Of a DNA stretch of 34,589 nt, positions 34,532-34,589 are shown in pieces (the stretch's first letter is position 1; every line of letters starts with the position of its first letter). The notes under the pieces were generated by a model that worked only from the letters and a program-made list of their open reading frames with translations, made no database searches and was not told the DNA's origin. The position numbers and the translations under genes are program-made. This DNA comes from an uncultured Gammaproteobacteria bacterium (GTDB lineage: Bacteria; Pseudomonadota; Gammaproteobacteria; Pseudomonadales; Azotimanducaceae), in contig CAJWQG010000037.1 in the NCBI GenBank assembly GCA_913045175.1, forward strand, positions 1 through 34,589, in the 5' to 3' direction.

Positions 34532-34589
34532 TGGTGGCCAGAGGTAGAATCGAACTACCGACACGGGGATTTCAATCCCCTGCTCTACC
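34532..34589 (-). tRNA. tRNA-Phe(GAA), 3' part, 6-base anticodon loop
   Basis: The minus strand reads, from the window edge, the D-stem end GGTAGAGC, the anticodon stem GGGGA/TCCCC around TTGAAA, the variable GTGTC, the T-arm GGTAG-TTCGATT-CTACC, the acceptor strand TCTGGCC and an encoded ACCA end. Pattern and variable region match tRNA-Phe. The 5' part lies beyond the right edge. The anticodon loop has six bases where tRNAs have seven (E. coli tRNA-Phe has TTGAAAA), so one A at position 37 or 38 is missing. That should impair decoding, or it is a sequencing error in the A run. Confidence 0.85.

Noticed and set aside
1-34589. CRISPR arrays, prophage or transposons
   Set aside because: No regularly spaced repeats, cas genes, integrase, transposase or phage structural genes were seen on either strand.

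Overview
The window looks like chromosome from a free-living, probably marine, gammaproteobacterium. The sequence basis is a DbpA-type RNA helicase, a Uup ABC-F protein, a CspA-type cold-shock gene with a long leader, many lipoproteins and standard sigma70-like promoters. The lineage is inferred from gene types only. No phage, plasmid, insertion-sequence or CRISPR signature was seen.

Layout. (1) 1-4994: the 3' part of a fused indolepyruvate ferredoxin oxidoreductase, a sialidase-like GH33 protein and a PhyH dioxygenase, all on +. (2) 5341-8678: a compact minus-strand operon of a dihydroflavonol-reductase-like SDR, a 2-methylfumaryl-CoA hydratase-like MaoC protein and a 2-methylfumaryl-CoA isomerase (Mct). 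(3) 8925-9700: a ParE/RHH toxin-antitoxin pair and an HTH remnant. (4) 9741-17086: a lipoprotein methyltransferase-like protein, a TauD-type and two PhyH-type oxygenases, a GH29 fucosidase, and a GH2 gene carrying two in-frame stop codons. Convergent neighbours here abut or overlap. (5) 17226-20741: a TPR/TonB-C protein behind a G9 tract, cspA with promoter and terminator, and two SDR genes. (6) 20979-23144: an AbiEii-like nucleotidyltransferase broken by one TGA, its small partner, and dbpA. (7) 23241-27662: a PhoX-like lipoprotein with a collagen-like stalk, a secreted di-heme protein, and an internally deleted beta-propeller phytase, in one minus-strand series. (8) 27880-32366: a Fic protein, uup, a fourth PhyH and a third extended SDR. 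(9) 32519-34589: three lipoprotein genes, two of them frameshifted, then a gene-free stretch and the 3' part of tRNA-Phe.

Two themes stand out. One is catabolic: Fe(II)/2-oxoglutarate oxygenases (five), extended SDRs (three), CoA-ester enzymes and cytoplasmic glycosidases recur together, which suggests breakdown of complex organic matter. The other is decay: GH2, nucleotidyltransferase, phytase, HTH and two lipoprotein genes are broken, and the tRNA-Phe anticodon loop is one base short. Three single-base-type events fall in the last 1.5 kb, so real decay and local assembly error must be separated.

The best candidates for undescribed biology are the SDR-Mch-Mct operon, the PhoX-like/di-heme/phytase series with its possible RNA switch, and the PhyH protein with HxH in place of HxD.
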